Assembly (NCBI RefSeq): GCF_021739485.1
Contig: NZ_JAJFNK010000007.1
Span: 62,001 to 126,000 of the forward strand
Length of the DNA stretch: 64,000 nucleotides
Reading direction: 5' to 3'
Source: Alicyclobacillus tolerans
GTDB taxonomy: Bacteria; Bacillota; Bacilli; Alicyclobacillales; Alicyclobacillaceae
Made by a program: the position numbers and the translations under genes. Numbering within the stretch: the stretch's first letter is position 1; every line of letters starts with the position of its first letter. This document shows, piece after piece, positions 61,106 through 64,000 of this stretch. The notes under the pieces are model-generated. The model did no database searches, was not told the DNA's origin, and worked only from the letters and a program-made list of their open reading frames with translations.

Positions 61106-61903
61106 TTGGAGAAGGTAGTCGGTTATGTAAGGGTCTCGACCCTCACTCAACTGGAGAAAGGACATGGTATCAAGACGCAGGAAGAAGCCATCATCGATTA
61201 CTGTCACAAGAATGGTTTGGAATTGGTCAAGCTTTTTCGTGACGAGGGAGTTAGCGGTACAGTCGTCAATCGTGAAGGTTTGACTGACGTGCTTGGGGGG
61301 CTTCAGGAAATTAAGAAGGTTGTTGTGTTGAACACTTCGCGACTTTGGCGGAGTGACACTGTGAGGGTTTTGGTTCATCGCGAGATGAAAAGGTTTGGTG
61401 CGGACATCTACAGCATTGAACAACCCACATACAGCATTTACACGAAAGACCCAAACGATTTTCTTATCAACGGCATGATGGAGTTGCTTGACCAGTATGA
61501 GCGTATGTCTATTGCCATGAAGCTAAGCAAAGGGAGACGAACGAAGGTAAAAAACGGGATGAAGGGCTGTGGCAAAGCACCACTGGGGTACCGTTGGCAA
61601 TCCGCGAATATCGAGGTGGACGAAACAAACGCATCTACCGTTCGATTGATGTTCTTGAAGTATCTGGAATTCCGAAGTGTAGACAGACTGATCACCTATC
61701 TCAATGAACATGGAGTGACTACCCCGAAGGGTATGCCCTTCCGAAAACAGTCTATCATTGACATCTTGAAAAATGATTTTTACAAGGGGATTTTGCGACA
61801 TGGGGACCTGATTCTTGAGGGGGATCACACCCCGCTGGTTAACGCGGTGGTGTTCGGTAAAGTTCAAGCGCAATTGAAGCGAAACAACACAAGAAGCGGC
61901 TGA
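61106..61903 (+). CDS. Serine recombinase (resolvase plus recombinase domain, short form)
   Basis: TTG 61106 after AGAAGGGGG. 265 residues. Catalytic domain ~1-140: VVGYVRVSTLTQLEKGHG with nucleophile Ser11, and VVVLNTSRLWRSD with Arg79 and Arg82; helix E region LLDQYERMSIAMKLSKGRR. Recombinase domain ~150-250: GKAPLGYRW, then GVTTPKGMPFRKQSIIDIL and FYKGILRHGDL. It stops where large serine integrases continue into a zinc ribbon and coiled coil, so it is intermediate between resolvases and integrases. The tnsA gene starts 28 bp downstream, so the three genes form one unit; a resolvase role is inferred. Confidence 0.88.
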   Translation: MEKVVGYVRVSTLTQLEKGHGIKTQEEAIIDYCHKNGLELVKLFRDEGVSGTVVNREGLTDVLGGLQEIKKVVVLNTSRLWRSDTVRVLVHREMKRFGADIYSIEQPTYSIYTKDPNDFLINGMMELLDQYERMSIAMKLSKGRRTKVKNGMKGCGKAPLGYRWQSANIEVDETNASTVRLMFLKYLEFRSVDRLITYLNEHGVTTPKGMPFRKQSIIDILKNDFYKGILRHGDLILEGDHTPLVNAVVFGKVQAQLKRNNTRSG

Positions 61904-61931
61904 GAGAACAGGATGAAAGGATGTGATACCA

Positions 61932-62768
61932 ATGGCGAAACAACCGTGGACAAATGAGAAGCTGAACAAGTTGTTGAAGGAGGGGCGCGGTCAAGATGCC
62001 GTGGGAAAGGACTATATTCCATGGGTGAAAATCAGTGATTTCCCCAGTATCGGAAGGGCTACCCGCATTTTTGGGGTCAAAATACCACGAATTTACCATA
62101 TCCAATCTGATAATCAGTTGCGATGCTTCCTGATTTTCGAATGGTCAGCGTTGCAATCGTCGGAAAGCGGGGTAAATAGCCCAACGGCTATCGTCGATAT
62201 CCGAGAATCATTTCCTCTCTTGAACATGCTTGAAACAATTGACGATAAAGACGACCTCCGAATGGACAAGTTTACCGACAAGGAGACTGGGGTTCCACTG
62301 GTGCTCGTCACCAATTTTGTATTAACTGTTCGAGATGCCGATGGGAAAGAGCGATTGGTAGCGCGAAGCGTGAAAAATGCTTCCGAACTGAAACGGAGTT
62401 CTACTTTCGAAAACTTGGAGATTCAACGGCGATACTGGCGTGCAAAGGGTGTCGAGTGGAAATTGATCACGGATAAGCAGATACCGAAACAGTTCGCGAA
62501 AAATGTGTCTTGGGTGCGCGAAACTTTGCTGGACGATGGTATGGATAGCAATGAAAAGTCCGAACAAGCCCAATTGTTACACAACGACTTGATGAGATAT
62601 CCCAATTTGAAACTCAGTGATGTGTTGAATGCCTTTGACCGCAAAGAAGGGGTGTCGCAGGGAAGTGGGCTGTACCTATTTCGATATTTAATCGCAAAAA
62701 AGCTAATTCACATTGATATGAACCAGAGTGTGCAGGTGGCACGGAACGTCAGGGACGTTCTTCAGTGA
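61932..62768 (+). CDS. tnsA: Tn7-like TnsA protein with substituted catalytic residues
   Basis: ATG 61932 about 11 nt after GAAAGGA. 278 residues. N-terminus LLKEGRGQDAVGKDYIPWVK matches Tn7 TnsA KEGRGQGHGKDYIPWL. Further blocks: VDIRESFPLL, LVTNFVLTVRD, LEIQRRYWRAKGVEWKLITD. By alignment to Tn7 TnsA from memory, Glu63 (SDLEL) is Gln62 here (SDNQL), Asp114 (STDF) is Asn128 (VTNF), while Lys132 is kept as Lys148 (ARSVK). Two of the three metal-binding or catalytic residues would be neutralised, so 5'-strand cleavage is probably lost. The C-terminal winged-helix half looks normal. Confidence 0.9.
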   Translation: MAKQPWTNEKLNKLLKEGRGQDAVGKDYIPWVKISDFPSIGRATRIFGVKIPRIYHIQSDNQLRCFLIFEWSALQSSESGVNSPTAIVDIRESFPLLNMLETIDDKDDLRMDKFTDKETGVPLVLVTNFVLTVRDADGKERLVARSVKNASELKRSSTFENLEIQRRYWRAKGVEWKLITDKQIPKQFAKNVSWVRETLLDDGMDSNEKSEQAQLLHNDLMRYPNLKLSDVLNAFDRKEGVSQGSGLYLFRYLIAKKLIHIDMNQSVQVARNVRDVLQ

Positions 62769-62784
62769 AGGGAGGGCAATGGCA

Positions 62785-64000
62785 ATGAATGTGATCGTTA
62801 ATCAGTTGTTTGCAGATGAAAAAGGAAAGTTGTTGAGGATCGTTTTTGTAAATAAAGTCACATCGATGGTTTATGTGATCGAAGTGGACAAGAACCAGTT
62901 CCCGCGCCCCATGTCGGTTCAGGAGTTTGAGGCTTTAGTTGAAACCCAAGGACTGCAGATGGTTGATGAGGACAACACTGTTCGACTGGACTCAGATGAC
63001 GATTTGACTGATGTTCAGAGGACGAAGCGGGATTTTGCATGGGAGGTAGTGCACTTTTTCTTCAAAAAGGTTGAGGGTGAGGAGTTTGCACTTGTTCCGC
63101 GATATCGTCAAGAGGCTATAAAGCTGGCATGTGAAACGTTCAGCATCAGCTACAACACTGTAAAAACGTATTTGGTTCGATATTGGTCGGGAGGTGGAGT
63201 TAAGAACAGTGTTCTTCCTCGACTTTCAAACTGTGGCGCACCTGGGAGAGAGAGAAATGTTAGTGAGAAGAAACGTGGACGACCACGTATCCACGGCGGA
63301 AATCACGGGGTCAATGTGGACAACAAAATGAAAAAAGCTATTAGGGCAGGATTAAATAAGCACTATTACAGTCAAAGGCAGAACAACTTACGGGTAGCAT
63401 ACGAATTAACTCTCAGGGACTATTTCTCGACCCAGCAAGTGAGGGACAACGGGACGACGTATCCCGTGCTTTTGGGGTCAATCCCGTCATACGCTCAATT
63501 TCTCTATTGGGCGCGGAAGTGGAATGATCCTAAAAGAGAAATCATGACACGGCACGGAGCGCGTGCGTATCAACAAAACTATCGTGCGATTATTGGAAGT
63601 GCAACACAGGACGCTGACCTCGGCTGTTCTGATTTATGGGAGATCGACTCGACGATTTACGATATCTACTTGTGCTCGTCATTGAATCGCGATGTTATCG
63701 TCGGTCGTCCTCGATTGCTTGTAGTTACAGATATTTACAGCAGGGTAATTACGGGGGTAGCAGTGACGTTCGAATCGCTCAACGCTTATGCTGGTGCAAT
63801 GTTGGCATTGGCAAACAGTATGACAGACAAGGTTGACTATTGCGCCAAATTTGGGATCACGGTTACGGGTGAAGAAGATTTCCCATACTGCGTCCCCAAT
63901 CGTATCTTAGCTGATCGTGGAGAACTTGTTTCTACTCAGATTGAGAATGCAATTGAGCAATTGGGGATTACCATACAGCAAAGCCCGCCGTACCGCGCAG
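62785..64000 (+). CDS. tnsB: Tn7-like TnsB transposase, 3' end outside the window
   Basis: ATG 62785 is 8 nt after AAGGGAGGG; another ATG at 62779 is too close. The frame is open to the window end (405 codons seen). Layout: N-terminal DNA-binding helices, a basic AT-hook-like segment (KKRGRPRIHGG, ~165), VPRYRQEAIKLACETFSISY, SYAQFLYWARKWN, then the DDE core with DLWEIDSTIYDIYL (Asp288) and ILADRGEL (Asp377); the catalytic Glu lies beyond the edge. TnsB joins 3' ends in Tn7-type transposition. Starts 16 bp after tnsA. Confidence 0.93.
   Translation, partial: MNVIVNQLFADEKGKLLRIVFVNKVTSMVYVIEVDKNQFPRPMSVQEFEALVETQGLQMVDEDNTVRLDSDDDLTDVQRTKRDFAWEVVHFFFKKVEGEEFALVPRYRQEAIKLACETFSISYNTVKTYLVRYWSGGGVKNSVLPRLSNCGAPGRERNVSEKKRGRPRIHGGNHGVNVDNKMKKAIRAGLNKHYYSQRQNNLRVAYELTLRDYFSTQQVRDNGTTYPVLLGSIPSYAQFLYWARKWNDPKREIMTRHGARAYQQNYRAIIGSATQDADLGCSDLWEIDSTIYDIYLCSSLNRDVIVGRPRLLVVTDIYSRVITGVAVTFESLNAYAGAMLALANSMTDKVDYCAKFGITVTGEEDFPYCVPNRILADRGELVSTQIENAIEQLGITIQQSPPYRA

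Overview
The window looks like accessory DNA of an endospore-forming Bacillota, probably an Alicyclobacillus-like member of the Bacilli. The reasons are two YjcZ-type small proteins, a Spo0E-family phosphatase, strong Shine-Dalgarno (SD) sequences, frequent TTG and GTG starts, many Cys-lipoproteins, and PadR/HAAS modules. The species assignment is a guess. No rRNA, tRNA or CRISPR array was seen. A type II ParM/ParR partition pair beside a helicase suggests that at least the middle of the window is, or was, a plasmid or an integrated plasmid.

Layout. 0-16 kb holds secreted or membrane-anchored proteins of unknown role: at least seven lipoproteins, one with a 9-bp tandem repeat inside its signal peptide. 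Also here are a DUF262 protein, a PadR/HAAS pair and an ECF sigma factor with an overlapping putative anti-sigma gene. 16-24 kb is gene-poor and decayed. It contains a stretch with diverged ~30-bp repeats, an XRE regulator plus a DUF4268-like protein, a frameshifted acetyltransferase, an IS1595-type relic and a YidC-like gene with an internal stop. 24-41 kb has a second PadR/HAAS pair and a run of small-molecule genes (DMT exporters, methyltransferases, peptide deformylase, DinB, MDR oxidoreductase, three GNATs, RidA, ornithine cyclodeaminase, LysE, nitronate monooxygenase). Two YjcZ genes and an intact IS1595-family element follow. 41-47 kb carries Spo0E, small ORFs, ParR/ParM and the helicase. 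47-58 kb has two lipoproteins, a four-helix-bundle operon, a set of unrecognised genes with a triplicated domain, and a third PadR module whose HAAS domain is fused to an FtsW/RodA-type SEDS protein. 59-64 kb has a type II Thoeris-like defence pair (TIR plus TM-macro), then a serine recombinase and a Tn7-like tnsA-tnsB that runs off the right edge.

Most interesting points. (1) TnsA appears to have lost two of its three catalytic residues by E-to-Q and D-to-N changes, and it lies directly behind a serine recombinase. This suggests replicative transposition with cointegrate resolution. (2) An intergenic element of about 362 bp occurs twice, at 2.4 kb and 49.1 kb, with a fixed internal layout (hairpin, variable centre, three GAACAACTTTT sites at identical spacing); I do not recognise it. 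(3) Three PadR/HAAS modules lie in one window, two of them sharing a near-identical 19-bp upstream site. (4) Several genes are broken by one small lesion each, which indicates recent decay or sequencing error.
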